DNA of 64,000 bases from Micromonospora parva (GCF_000718515.1 NZ_JNZS01000003.1:186001-250000); one strand, 5' to 3'; shown: positions 35,058 through 43,900, counted from the stretch's first letter. The notes: generated by a model not told the origin, from the letters alone. Made by a program: numbers and translations.

Positions 35058-35147
35058 CTGCGCTGGTCAGACCGGCGACGCCGCCATCAAGCCCGCGCCC
35101 GACGACCCCACTACACCCGACGCCTCAACCTCGAACTCCAACCATGA
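35010..35147 (+). pseudogene. Possible transposase C-terminal remnant
   Basis: The last 40 codons read LVLIPIRDLAHHLRWSDR, then RRRHQARARRPHYTRR, like the basic tail WSxWRRRHQARAxxxHYRRR of IS701-type transposases. It is antisense to the frameshifted hypothetical, so only one of the two may be real. Compare 7291-7503. Confidence 0.3.
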
Positions 35148-35586
35148 TCACGAACGGCGGCTGCCGTACCAAGAGGTCATGCCGGTCCAAAAGATCCGCA
35201 GCTGTAGTACCTGGCCGACAAATTCGATCTTGAATGCCATGTCGAGATGCCGCAATAGCCATTGAGACCCATAGTTGTCAATGAGGTCGCTCAAAATAGT
35301 GCGGTGTCCACAGTGGGCCGAATTCAGATGACGAAAACGTGACGGTGTTAGGCCGACGATCGAGCGGGTAGCAGACGCTTCAGCAAGAGTTCACCGAGTT
35401 GACGAGACGGGGGCTGCAGAAATTGAACTGCTGACGTGTCCGCCAATCGCCCGCGACGCGCAGACAGCGCACGATTTCCGCAGCTGGGCGCATCTCCCAA
35501 TAGGCGGACGGTGGCCCGGGACAGCGCCGAGACTGCCGCAGTCGCGTTGCCGTCGCACGCATCTCAACCACTAGACGGGATTTCCG

Positions 35587-35598
35587 CCGGACGTCCGG
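35587..35598. promoter_or_regulatory. 12-bp palindrome before the phosphoramidate-type cluster
   Basis: CCGGACGTCCGG, within TTCCGCCGGACGTCCGGAA, immediately upstream of the ribosome site (AAAGGAG) of the first gene. It is a possible operator or mRNA hairpin. Confidence 0.35.
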
Positions 35599-35613
35599 AA
35601 GCAAAGGAGCATC

Positions 35614-38037
35614 ATGGCATCACATCATCCTGCCCTGACCTCTGCGGTGAGTCACTCCCCGTCTGCCGGGCATGCGATGCAGCGCGGCACGCCGACCGCT
35701 CTTTTTGGCTCCAAGGCCGAGACGCTGGAACAGCTGGCCCCGCTCGTTCGCAGGGCACGCGTGCTGCCCCTCCGGTACTTTTCCGTCACGGAATGGCGGA
35801 CTGTCCCGGAGAAAGTTCTCGACGACGTGCTGAGCAGGCCGTGGGGCAACGAGCCGCTGATCGTGCGGAGCAGCACCCGGCAGGAGGACGACCCGGGCAC
35901 GCTGATGCCGGGCAGCTATCTGTCCGTGGCGGGTGTCGCCGGCCGGCAGGAGTTGCGCGAGGCGGTCGACGCGGTCATCGACTCGTACCAGCGTCGGATC
36001 GAGGAGCCCGTGCTCGACGATCTCGGTGAACAGCTCGTGCTGGTGCAACCGATGGTGCGTGACGCCACCATGACCGGCGTCGTCTTCACCTGTGATCCCA
36101 ACACCGGCGCGCCGTACCTCGTCATCAACTACGAGGAGAACGGGGACTCGGCGGCGGTGACCAGTGGAGCGCGTGCCCGACTGCGCACTCTTTACGCCTG
36201 GAAGACCAGCGGCACCGGCCGGGGCGACGCCCGGATCCAGCAGCTCATGGAGCTCTCACGTGAGCTGGAGGAATTGCTCGAACGCAACAACCTCGACATC
36301 GAGTTCGCGTTCGACGTCACCGGTGAGCTGTACCTGCTCCAGGTCCGCCCGATGGTGGTGGAGACGCTTCTCGACAACGACGAGCACGAACAGGCGCTGA
36401 GCGCCATCGCGTCCAAGCTCCGGACGGCGGGTCAGCCGCATCCGCACCTGTGCGGTCGGCGCACGGTCTTCGGCGTCATGCCGGACTGGAACCCCGCGGA
36501 GATCGTGGGCACCCGGCCCCGGCCACTCGCCCTGTCGCTGTACCGCCGCCTCATCACCGACGGCCTCTGGGCCGATCAGCGAGCCCGGTACGGCTATCGA
36601 GACGTACGAGGCTTCCCCCTGATGGTGGACTTCTTCGGTTTGCCGTACGTCGGGGTCCGGGAGAGCTGCAACTCACTCGTTCCCGCATCCATCGACGACG
36701 ACCTCGCCGAGCGACTGGTCGACCACTACATCGACCGGCTCGTCGCGAACCCGGAGCTGCACGACAAGGTCGAGTTCGACGTGGTGTTCTCGTGCTACTC
36801 CTTCACCCTGCAGGAGCGGCTCGCCAATCAGGTCGAGCACCTGTTCAGCGTTCAGGAACGCGACGACATCGTCAGTTCGCTGCGCACCCTGACCAACCGG
36901 CTCATGGACCCCGAGCATCCGGCCCGCCGCGAGGACCTCGCGAGCATCACCTCGCTGCGCGCCAAACTGGGCGAGGTGCGCCAATCCGATCTGGACCTGC
37001 CCACTCAGATCTACTGGCTGCTCGAGGACTGTCGTCGCTTCGGCACCCTGGCGTTCGCCGGCTTCGCCCGACTGGGCTTCATCGCCACCGAGATCCTGGG
37101 CTCGCTGGTCGAGATCGACGTGCTGACCGAGGAGGACGTGGCCCGGTTGATGGCCTCCCTCGACACGGTGACCAACCGGATGCTGCGCGACCGCACCACG
37201 CTGACACGCGCCGAATTCCTGCGCCGGTACGGCTTCCTGCGTCCTGGGACCTACGACATCCGCTCCCCCCGCTACGACGAGGAGCCGGACGGATATTTCG
37301 ACTGGCCGAACGCCCGGGTCAACGTGCAGGCGCCGGAGCCGTTCCGGTTGCCGCCGAAGACCATGCGCCAGATCGACGACCTGCTCCGGCAACACCGCCT
37401 GGAGCAGGACGCGTACGGCCTGCTCAACTTCTTCATTACCAGCATCGAACTGAGGGAGAACTCGAAGTTCGAGTTCACCCGCCACCTGAGTGAGGCGCTG
37501 GCGCTCTTCACCCAGCTCGGCAAGAGCGTGGGGATGGACACCGAGGAGATGTCGTACGTCGACGTGGAGTGCATCGACGGGCTGTATCGCGGTGCCGAGA
37601 ACCCCGCGCGGGTGCTGCGCCGGTGCGCCGTCGAGGGACGGCAGCGCTACGAGCTCACCCGCCGGCTCGTGCTGCCGCCGCTGATCACTGACCCGGCGGA
37701 CGTGAAATCGTTCCACCTGCCCGCCACTGAGCCGAACTACGTGACCCAGGAGTCCGCCACCGGGCGCGTGGAACTGGTCACGGCGCACCCGGCCGACCTG
37801 CAGGGCAAGATTCTCATGCTGCCCAGCGGCGACCCCGGCTACGACTGGATCTTTTCCGAGGGCGTGGCCGGTTTCGTCACCCGCTACGGGGGCGCCAACT
37901 CCCACATGGCGATCCGCGCGCACCAGTTCGGCATTCCAGCCGTCATCGGGGCGGGTGAGGTTCTGTACAACCGCTGGGCCGCCGCCGACTACCTGAAGAT
38001 CGATTGCCTCAACCACCGGGTGGAGGTGCTGCGATGA
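35614..38037 (+). CDS. PEP-synthase-like kinase, probable L-glutamine (amide) kinase
   Basis: An 807-aa protein. The N-terminal ATP-binding domain of PPDK/PEP synthase type is present (PLIVRSSTRQEDDPGTLMPG, LVLVQPMVRDATMTGVVF, LYLLQVRPMV). The C-terminal mobile phosphohistidine domain has GGANSHMAIRAHQFGIPAV with His764. The central PEP/pyruvate-binding domain of true PEP synthase is replaced by an unrelated segment, so it is not a gluconeogenic enzyme. Architecture and length match Cj1418 of Campylobacter jejuni, which phosphorylates the amide nitrogen of glutamine via a phosphorylated histidine. The next three genes match the rest of that pathway, in order. Assignment is by context plus architecture. 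Confidence 0.82.
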   Translation: MASHHPALTSAVSHSPSAGHAMQRGTPTALFGSKAETLEQLAPLVRRARVLPLRYFSVTEWRTVPEKVLDDVLSRPWGNEPLIVRSSTRQEDDPGTLMPGSYLSVAGVAGRQELREAVDAVIDSYQRRIEEPVLDDLGEQLVLVQPMVRDATMTGVVFTCDPNTGAPYLVINYEENGDSAAVTSGARARLRTLYAWKTSGTGRGDARIQQLMELSRELEELLERNNLDIEFAFDVTGELYLLQVRPMVVETLLDNDEHEQALSAIASKLRTAGQPHPHLCGRRTVFGVMPDWNPAEIVGTRPRPLALSLYRRLITDGLWADQRARYGYRDVRGFPLMVDFFGLPYVGVRESCNSLVPASIDDDLAERLVDHYIDRLVANPELHDKVEFDVVFSCYSFTLQERLANQVEHLFSVQERDDIVSSLRTLTNRLMDPEHPARREDLASITSLRAKLGEVRQSDLDLPTQIYWLLEDCRRFGTLAFAGFARLGFIATEILGSLVEIDVLTEEDVARLMASLDTVTNRMLRDRTTLTRAEFLRRYGFLRPGTYDIRSPRYDEEPDGYFDWPNARVNVQAPEPFRLPPKTMRQIDDLLRQHRLEQDAYGLLNFFITSIELRENSKFEFTRHLSEALALFTQLGKSVGMDTEEMSYVDVECIDGLYRGAENPARVLRRCAVEGRQRYELTRRLVLPPLITDPADVKSFHLPATEPNYVTQESATGRVELVTAHPADLQGKILMLPSGDPGYDWIFSEGVAGFVTRYGGANSHMAIRAHQFGIPAVIGAGEVLYNRWAAADYLKIDCLNHRVEVLR

Positions 38038-38642
38038 CGTGTGTCGCGGTCACACAGCGTGTGGTCGTCGACCCGGCGCACGGGGTGCGCAGCGACGCGC
38101 TCGATCAGCGGTGGTGGCCGTTCCTCCGTTCCTGCGGGCTGACCGGTCTGCCTGTTCCCAACGATGTCGACAGCGCCGTGCGGCTGGTGCGTGTCGCGTC
38201 GGTCGACGGCCTGTTGCTCACCGGCGGCAACGACTTGGCGGAGCTCGGTGGTGAGGCCCCTGACCGGGATCGCACCGAGAGCGCCCTGCTCGACGTGGCG
38301 CACGAAAGCGGCCTGCCGGTCGTGGGCGTCTGCCGGGGGATGCAGATGCTGCTGCGCCGCTTCGGCGCCTCGCTGCACCGGGTCACCGGCCACGTCACCG
38401 AGCGGCAGCCGGTCTGGATCGACGGGGGCAGCCGGGTCGTCAACAGCTACCACAACTGGGGCGCCACCGAGATCCGGTCACCGCTACGGGCATGGGCGAC
38501 CGGGCCGGGTGGCGTCATCAAGGCCATCCGCCATGAGACCGAGCCGGTACTCGGCCTCATGTGGCATCCCGAGCGGCTTCCGATCGAGCTGGCCGGCGAG
38601 GACCGCCGCATCTTGCGGGCCCACTTCGGAGCAGAGCCATGA
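38034..38642 (+). CDS. Class I glutamine amidotransferase-like hydrolase (Cj1417-like)
   Basis: A 202-aa protein coupled by ATGA to the kinase. It has the peptidase C26/GATase1 fold: DGLLLTGGNDLAELGG, nucleophile Cys100 in VVGVCRGMQMLLRRFGA, SYHNWGA, and His178-Glu in LMWHPERLP. No synthetase partner domain exists, so it hydrolyses a gamma-glutamyl bond and does not deliver ammonia. In Campylobacter, Cj1417 removes glutamate from gamma-glutamyl-CDP-amidate to leave cytidine diphosphoramidate. The same role is inferred here. Confidence 0.85.
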   Translation: MTCVAVTQRVVVDPAHGVRSDALDQRWWPFLRSCGLTGLPVPNDVDSAVRLVRVASVDGLLLTGGNDLAELGGEAPDRDRTESALLDVAHESGLPVVGVCRGMQMLLRRFGASLHRVTGHVTERQPVWIDGGSRVVNSYHNWGATEIRSPLRAWATGPGGVIKAIRHETEPVLGLMWHPERLPIELAGEDRRILRAHFGAEP

Positions 38643-39415
38643 GGGGAGTCATTCTGGCCGCCGGGCGCGGCAGCCGCCTGGGAGGTCTCACCGGGGAGCG
38701 TCCGAAGTGCCTGGTTCCGCTGGCCGGCCGGCCACTGCTCGCCTGGCAGCGGGCCGCGCTCACCGCCGGCGGCATCGCGGAGTTGGCTGTCGTCGCCGGA
38801 TACCGGTCCGAGATGCTGAACGACCGGGGCCTGACGGTCATCCCCGCGCCGCGGTGGGCGCAGACCAACATGGTCCGCTCGCTGCTCGCTGCCGAGCACT
38901 GGGTGGCCACCACGCCGTGTGTCGTCTCGTACGCCGACATCGTCTACACCGCCGAGACGGTCCGGCGCCTCATCAGCGCCCCCGGCGGACTGGCCATCGC
39001 CTACGACCCCGCCTGGGCGCAGCTGTGGCACCGGCGCTTCGCCGATCCGCGGGTGGACGCCGAGACGTTCCGGCTCGCACCGGACGGCGCGCTGGAACAG
39101 ATCGGTGCGCGCCCCGCGACCGTGGCGGAGGTTCAGGGCCAGTACATGGGACTGCTGCGGTTCACTCCGTCCGCCTGGACCGGCGTACGAGCCGTGTTGG
39201 ACACGATGCCGCCGGCAGAGGTCGACGCGCTGGACATGACAAGTCTGCTGCAACGGCTCCTGAAGGCCGGACACCGGATCGAGACGGTGCCTTGCCAGGG
39301 CGCCTGGGGCGAGGTCGACAGCACGACGGACCTGGCGGTCTGCGAGGACCTGGTCGCGCAGGGCCGGCTCGTTTTCCACCAAGAACGGGAGACACATACA
39401 TGGTCATCTGGCTGA
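38639..39415 (+). CDS. Nucleotidyltransferase, probable CTP:phosphoglutamine cytidylyltransferase
   Basis: A 258-aa protein starting MRGVILAAGRGSRLGGLTGE, then RPKCLVPLAGRPLLAWQ: the G-x-G-x-R-L and PK-x-L nucleotide-binding signature of the GT-A NTP transferases. The metal-binding Asp lies in CVVSYADIVYTAE, and EVDSTTDLAVCEDL near the end is typical of phosphocholine cytidylyltransferase (LicC)-like enzymes. Position three of the cassette corresponds to Cj1416, which makes CDP-L-glutamine from phosphoglutamine and CTP. Its ATG overlaps the preceding stop, and the next gene starts inside its last codons. Confidence 0.85.
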   Translation: MRGVILAAGRGSRLGGLTGERPKCLVPLAGRPLLAWQRAALTAGGIAELAVVAGYRSEMLNDRGLTVIPAPRWAQTNMVRSLLAAEHWVATTPCVVSYADIVYTAETVRRLISAPGGLAIAYDPAWAQLWHRRFADPRVDAETFRLAPDGALEQIGARPATVAEVQGQYMGLLRFTPSAWTGVRAVLDTMPPAEVDALDMTSLLQRLLKAGHRIETVPCQGAWGEVDSTTDLAVCEDLVAQGRLVFHQERETHTWSSG

Positions 39416-39915
39416 TAGGTCTCTCCGGGGCGGGCAAGACCACCATCGGCACCCGCCTCGCCGCCCGGTTGCGGGCAGAGCTGCCGAACCTCGTCTACCT
39501 CGACGGCGACCTGCTGCGCGAGGTCTGGGGCGGCGTGAGCCACGACGTCGCCGGCCGGGAGGTCAACGCCGAGCGGCTGAGCAAGCTGTGCCTGATGCTC
39601 GACCGGCAGAACATCCACGTGGTCGCCGCGGTCCTGTCCATCTTCCCGCACTGGCAGCAGTGGAACCGGCGGCATCTCTCCCACTACTTCGAGGTGTTCC
39701 TGGACGTGCCGATGGAGGTCGTCGTCGCCCGCGACACCAAAGGTCTGTACCGCTCCGCAATCGACGGCGAGACCAGCGACGTGGTCGGCGTCGACATCCC
39801 CTTCCCCGAACCTGCCGCCCCCGACCTGGTGCTGGACAGTTCGGGACGCGACGGGACACCGGACGACCTGGTCGAGCGGATCGTCGCAGCCCTGCCCGTC
39901 CCGGTGGCGCGATGA
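39400..39915 (+). CDS. APS-kinase-like kinase, probable cytidine diphosphoramidate 3'-kinase
   Basis: A 171-aa protein of CysC type: Walker A GLSGAGKTT at residues 7-15, YLDGDLLRE, and the partner-binding FLDVPMEVVVARDTKGLYR with lid residues. ATG 39400 (GGGAGA upstream) is 16 bp inside the previous gene. CysC phosphorylates the 3'-OH of adenylyl sulfate, but no ATP sulfurylase gene is nearby. Cj1415 has the same fold and phosphorylates cytidine diphosphoramidate; the position matches. Specificity for cytidine over adenosine cannot be read from the sequence. Confidence 0.85.
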   Translation: MVIWLIGLSGAGKTTIGTRLAARLRAELPNLVYLDGDLLREVWGGVSHDVAGREVNAERLSKLCLMLDRQNIHVVAAVLSIFPHWQQWNRRHLSHYFEVFLDVPMEVVVARDTKGLYRSAIDGETSDVVGVDIPFPEPAAPDLVLDSSGRDGTPDDLVERIVAALPVPVAR

Positions 39916-41162
39916 GGGCCCGGCATCTGATCGCCGTGCTCGGCGGCTACGCGGCAGTGGAGTACGGCGCCGCCCGGCTCGTGCGGCGGCTCAAGCCCGG
40001 CTTCCCCTGGCTGCTCATGCCCGGGGACGAAACGCCGGCGATACCGGCCGCGCTGGTGCAACGGCACGTCGCCCGCTCGTTCGACCCGGAGCTCGGCTGG
40101 TGCCGGCGCCCTGGAGAGCAGGGTACGGAGACCACCGACAGCGGCCGTGTCGGCTATGCCATGGACGAGCGTGCCCGCCGGCGCAATCCCGGTTTCGAGT
40201 CGGAGCCGGCAACGGTCGCCTGCTTCGGTGACTCATTCACCTTCTGCCGGCTGGTCGGGGACGACGAGACCTGGCCCCATCAGCTGTCCCGGCTGCTGGG
40301 TGTCAACGCGGTCAACTACGGCGTGGGTAACTACGGTTTGGACCAGGCTCTGCTGCGCCTGGAGCGGGAGCTGCCGGATCTCGAGGCCCAGGTGATCGTC
40401 ATGGGGGTGGTCCCGGAGACCGTCGCGCGGGTGCACTCCTACTGGAAGCACTACTTCGAGTACGGCAATGTGCTGGCTTTCAAGCCGCGGTTCACGCTCG
40501 GCCCGGAGGGGCTGCGGCTGCATCCGAGCGCGGTCCGGCGCCCGGAGGAGTACCTGACCTACCAGGAGCGGCTGACGGAGATCACCCGTCTGGACCCCTT
40601 CCACGCCGGCAAGTTCCGCCCCGACATCTTGCGATTCCCGTACCTGCCCAAGCTCGTGCGCCGGGCGCGCCGCCACCTTCCCGTGCTGGCCCACCTCGCC
40701 GGTGGGCTGATCCGCGGCGACGGCGGCCGTGAGCCCGCGATCCGCGCGGCGTTCCGCGTGGTCCTGCGCGACAACGCCCGCTGGACGGCACGGCTGTACG
40801 CCGACCCGGACGCGCGAGGACTGATGCGGGCCCTGGTGGAGCGTTTCGCGGCCGTGTGCCGTGCCGCGGGCAAGCACCCGGTCTTGCTCGTCATACCGCA
40901 ACTGGCCGACCTGGAGAGGCGCGACGGCGGCAGCGCGCACCATGGGTTCCTTGCCGAGGTGTCGCCGACGTTGCGGGTGGTGGACCTCACCGAGCGATTC
41001 CGCCGGGATCCGGATCGAGACGGCCTGTTCGTACACGGCCGGCTCGGACCTCACTGCAGCCGGCGCGGCAATGCGCTGGTCGCCGAAGCGCTGAGCCCTG
41101 TCATCGGCGGGCTTCTGACCGAGGCCGGCGCCGGGCCGGCCCTACCGCAGACCATCCGCTGA
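39912..41162 (+). CDS. SGNH/GDSL-fold protein
   Basis: A 416-aa protein; ATG overlaps the kinase stop. Block I is FGDSFTF with Ser108. GVGNYG supplies the oxyanion Gly/Asn, and the late GPHCSRRGNALVAEAL supplies the His of block V (its Asp partner is not obvious). The first 30 residues include a hydrophobic, weakly membrane-like segment (LIAVLGGYAAVEYGAARLV). SGNH proteins act as esterases or acyltransferases on glycans and small molecules. It could trim or esterify the phosphoramidate product (inferred). Confidence 0.75.
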   Translation: MRARHLIAVLGGYAAVEYGAARLVRRLKPGFPWLLMPGDETPAIPAALVQRHVARSFDPELGWCRRPGEQGTETTDSGRVGYAMDERARRRNPGFESEPATVACFGDSFTFCRLVGDDETWPHQLSRLLGVNAVNYGVGNYGLDQALLRLERELPDLEAQVIVMGVVPETVARVHSYWKHYFEYGNVLAFKPRFTLGPEGLRLHPSAVRRPEEYLTYQERLTEITRLDPFHAGKFRPDILRFPYLPKLVRRARRHLPVLAHLAGGLIRGDGGREPAIRAAFRVVLRDNARWTARLYADPDARGLMRALVERFAAVCRAAGKHPVLLVIPQLADLERRDGGSAHHGFLAEVSPTLRVVDLTERFRRDPDRDGLFVHGRLGPHCSRRGNALVAEALSPVIGGLLTEAGAGPALPQTIR

Positions 41163-41217
41163 ATCATCCGACTGACCGGCGCTGGTGACGCGCCGGCCGA
41201 CAGAGAGGACGACAACC

Positions 41218-42006
41218 ATGACCGACACACAGACGATGCGGCTCGGTGACTTCACCGGCCTGGCTGAGAACTACTCGGCCTACCGATCCGGGTATTCTCC
41301 CGCCGTCCGCGCGGCGATCCTCGGCCTTCTCGGCCGTGACCCGGGGGAACTGGACGCCGTGGACGTCGGCGCGGGTACCGGCATCTGGAGCAGGATGCTC
41401 GCCGAGGCCGCATTCCGCTCGGTCATCGCGGTGGAGCCCAACGACGACATGCGCGGGGTGGGCCAGCGAGACTCGGAGGGCACCGGCATCACCTGGCGGG
41501 TCGGCAGCGGCGAGGCGACCGGCCTGGACAGCGGGTCAGCGGACCTGGTGACGATGGCCTCCTCCTTCCACTGGGTCGACTTCGACAAGGGCACCGAGGA
41601 GTTCCGCCGGGTGCTGCGCCCGGGCGGATGGTTCGTGGCGCTGTGGAACACCCGGAAGCTGGACGCCAACCCGCTGCTCGCCGACATCGAGGAGGAGCTG
41701 ACGCGCCTGGAGCCGGGGATGCGCAAGACCGCCTTCGGCAAGGGCAGCTTCACCGAGACGCTGACCGAGCGCCTGGCCGGGCATCCCGGCTTCGACGACA
41801 TCCTCTACCTCGAAGGCCGGCATGTCGATGTGCAGCCGGTGGAGCAGCACCTCGGGGCGTGGCGAGCCGTCAACGACGTGCGCGCACAGCTCGGTGAGGA
41901 GAAGTTCGCCGCGTTCCTGCGCTACGCCGAGCAGCGGCTGGCCGACCGCGACACGGTCGACGTCACCTACCTGACGAAGGCCTGGGCCGTCCGCCGCCGG
42001 GACTGA
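41218..42006 (+). CDS. Class I SAM-dependent methyltransferase
   Basis: A 262-aa protein; ATG 41218 follows GAGAGGAC. Motif I is AVDVGAGTGIWSRML, post-motif VIAVEPNDDMR, motif IV-like LVTMASSFHWVDF, and motif VI LRPGGWFVALWN. It has the Methyltransf_11 fold with the N-terminal RLGDFTGLAENYSAYRSGY common in small-molecule methylases. In Campylobacter the phosphoramidate is O-methylated, so this is a candidate O-methyltransferase for the group. Alternatives are methylation of the scaffold. Confidence 0.88.
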   Translation: MTDTQTMRLGDFTGLAENYSAYRSGYSPAVRAAILGLLGRDPGELDAVDVGAGTGIWSRMLAEAAFRSVIAVEPNDDMRGVGQRDSEGTGITWRVGSGEATGLDSGSADLVTMASSFHWVDFDKGTEEFRRVLRPGGWFVALWNTRKLDANPLLADIEEELTRLEPGMRKTAFGKGSFTETLTERLAGHPGFDDILYLEGRHVDVQPVEQHLGAWRAVNDVRAQLGEEKFAAFLRYAEQRLADRDTVDVTYLTKAWAVRRRD

Positions 42007-42033
42007 GCCTCCGCGCGAGGGGAGGAGGATCTC

Positions 42034-42855
42034 ATGGACGTTACCGTTCGCGGGGACGAGCGGATTCCCCGTCTCGGCCTGGGTACCGGCGAACTACGCG
42101 GTGACGCCTGCTTCGCCACCGTCTCGGCGGCCCTGTCCCTGGGTTACCGCCATCTGGACACGGCGGCGTTCTACGGCAACGAGGGCGAGGTGGGCCGCGC
42201 CGTGCGGGCCAGTGGCGTCCCTCGCGACGAGCTGTTCATCACCACCAAGGTGTGGTGGACGGATGCGGCGGCCGACCGGGTGTACGCCTCCGCCGACGCC
42301 AGCCTGCGGCGGCTGGGCACCGAATACGTCGACCTCCTCCTGCTGCACTGGCCCGCGCCGCACGTGCCGCTGGCCGAGACGATGACCGCCCTGCGCCGGG
42401 TGCGGGAGGCCGGCAAGGCCCGTCAGGTGGGCGTCAGCAACTTCCCCTCCGGGCTGCTGCTGGAGGCTGCCCGGCACGCCCCGGTCTTCTGCGATCAGGT
42501 CGAGTATCACCCGTTGCTCGCCCAGGAGGAACTACTCGACAGGGCGAACGAGCTGGACCTTTGCCTGACGGCGTACTCGCCGCTCGCGCAGGGCGCCGTT
42601 GCTCGTGCGCCGCTGATGCGGTCGCTGGCCGATCGGTACGGCCGCAGCCCGGCGCAGATCGCCCTCCGCTGGCTGGTACAGCAGCCGCGTGTCGCAGCGA
42701 TTCCCCGTTCGACCGCAGTACCCCATCTGGTCGCGAACCTCAAGGTATTCGACTTCGTGCTCGCTGACGACGACATGAAGGCGATCGGTGAGTTGGCCCA
42801 GCGGCGCTCAGTGCGGTTGAGCGATCCCGAGTTCGCCCCCGACTGGACCCGATGA
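42034..42855 (+). CDS. Aldo/keto reductase
   Basis: A 273-aa protein with GGAGGAGG before ATG. It has the complete AKR tetrad: Asp42 and Tyr47 in LDTAAFYGNE, Lys72 in FITTKVWW, His105 in LLLLHWP. The NADPH-binding Arg/Ser motif is in VAAIPRSTAVPHL. It resembles 2,5-diketo-gluconate-reductase-type AKRs (AKR5 group). It probably reduces a carbonyl in the pathway to the cluster product (inferred). Confidence 0.9.
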   Translation: MDVTVRGDERIPRLGLGTGELRGDACFATVSAALSLGYRHLDTAAFYGNEGEVGRAVRASGVPRDELFITTKVWWTDAAADRVYASADASLRRLGTEYVDLLLLHWPAPHVPLAETMTALRRVREAGKARQVGVSNFPSGLLLEAARHAPVFCDQVEYHPLLAQEELLDRANELDLCLTAYSPLAQGAVARAPLMRSLADRYGRSPAQIALRWLVQQPRVAAIPRSTAVPHLVANLKVFDFVLADDDMKAIGELAQRRSVRLSDPEFAPDWTR

Positions 42856-42943
42856 TGCCTCAGCCGGGGTCGTCCGCCCGGCTGAGCCGGTGCGTACGAC
42901 GTCCGTCCGCAAAGATCCATCACCAAGAGAAAGGAACACCTTC

Positions 42944-43849
42944 ATGGCACACCGGCCGGATTCGACCCTGGCCCGCGCACGGCTCAGCGAGCTGTACGCA
43001 GACAACCTCAAGCAGCTCGGTCCACGGGACATCGTCGTGGCCAGCTGCGGTGGGGCTGGCCAGTCGCTGATCGGCAACATCCTCTTCGAAGCGGGACTCA
43101 ACTACGTCGACGCCTACACCGAGCGGTTGCAGGCGGACGGCACGGCCGTCGGCGTGCGAACGCATGCGGCCTACCGGGACCGGCTCGCCTCGCTGCACGA
43201 CAAGGACAGCGAGGCCGGAGGTCCTGGGGCGATCCGCCCGTGGCCGCGTTTCGTCAAGTCGCACCACCCCCCGGAGATCTTCGACGGGCTCCCGGTGGGC
43301 GGAGTCTGGATCATCGTGCGGGATCCGCGCGACGCCCTCTACTCGCTGCACCAGTGGCGCCGCTCCTTCGGCGAGGAGGAGTGGGACAAGGTGCCCGACG
43401 AGTTCGAGGACTGGCTGCGCGGTCCCGGTGACTTCTCGTCCAACCCGGTCGAGGACTGGTCGGCCTTCTACCAGGCCTGGGAAGAACAGGCCCAGGGGTA
43501 CGAGCATGCCACGGTACTGCGTTTCGAGGACCTCAAGCAGCGCCCGGTGGAGGTACTCGAGCCGGCGCTGCGCGAGCTTGCGGTGGACGTCACCGCGGAC
43601 ACCCTCCGCGCCGCCGCGGAGGCCAGCAGTTTCGAGCGGATGCGGGCGCACGAGGACGCCGTGGTGGCGCAGGACGCCGCAGGGGAGCGGCAACCGCGGA
43701 TGATCCGCAAGGGCGCGGTGTCGGGCTGGACATCCTGGATGACACCGGGCCTGGCCGGGTACTTCTCCGATCCCGAGCTCGGTGCGGTGGCCCGGCAGTA
43801 CGGATACGACCTGCCGGCGCCCGCTGGACAGGCGCAATCAGCCGGATAG
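42944..43849 (+). CDS. Sulfotransferase-fold protein, candidate phosphoramidate transferase
   Basis: A 301-aa protein from ATG 42944 (AAAGGA upstream). It has sulfotransferase features: the P-loop-like VASCGGAGQSLIGNILFEAGL (the 5'-phosphosulfate loop, here Cys-Gly-Gly where Pro-x-Ser-Gly is usual), FVKSHHPPEIF, the 3'-phosphate-binding IIVRDPRDALYSLHQW, and RFEDLKQRP; a late GAVSGWTSWM resembles the RKGxxGDW motif. These enzymes read a 3'-phospho-nucleotide 5'-anhydride donor. The cluster makes precisely such a donor, with a phosphoramidate where PAPS has sulfate. Transfer of phosphoramidate is therefore my inference; an ordinary PAPS sulfotransferase remains possible. Confidence 0.75.
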   Translation: MAHRPDSTLARARLSELYADNLKQLGPRDIVVASCGGAGQSLIGNILFEAGLNYVDAYTERLQADGTAVGVRTHAAYRDRLASLHDKDSEAGGPGAIRPWPRFVKSHHPPEIFDGLPVGGVWIIVRDPRDALYSLHQWRRSFGEEEWDKVPDEFEDWLRGPGDFSSNPVEDWSAFYQAWEEQAQGYEHATVLRFEDLKQRPVEVLEPALRELAVDVTADTLRAAAEASSFERMRAHEDAVVAQDAAGERQPRMIRKGAVSGWTSWMTPGLAGYFSDPELGAVARQYGYDLPAPAGQAQSAG

Positions 43850-43900
43850 CCGAGCCGGGGACGAGGGCGAGGACGGTCATACGGCGAGCACGGAGGACTG

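Larger units (their letters stand above)
34020..35613. other. Gene-poor region with decayed genes
   Basis: Nearly 1.6 kb without an intact gene. It holds repeat copy B, a TPR remnant (34238-34540), a frameshifted hypothetical (34627-35057), a possible transposase tail (35010-35147), and then about 460 bp of lower-GC DNA that must include the promoter of the phosphoramidate-type cluster. Confidence 0.7.

Noticed and set aside
35614..38037. True PEP synthase or PPDK
   Set aside because: The C-terminal PEP-binding TIM barrel is missing; the phosphohistidine domain is at the very end.
39400..43849. Ordinary PAPS synthesis and sulfation cluster (CysC plus sulfotransferase)
   Set aside because: No ATP sulfurylase, and the three preceding coupled genes have no role in sulfation but match phosphoramidate synthesis. 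Kept only as an alternative for the transferase.
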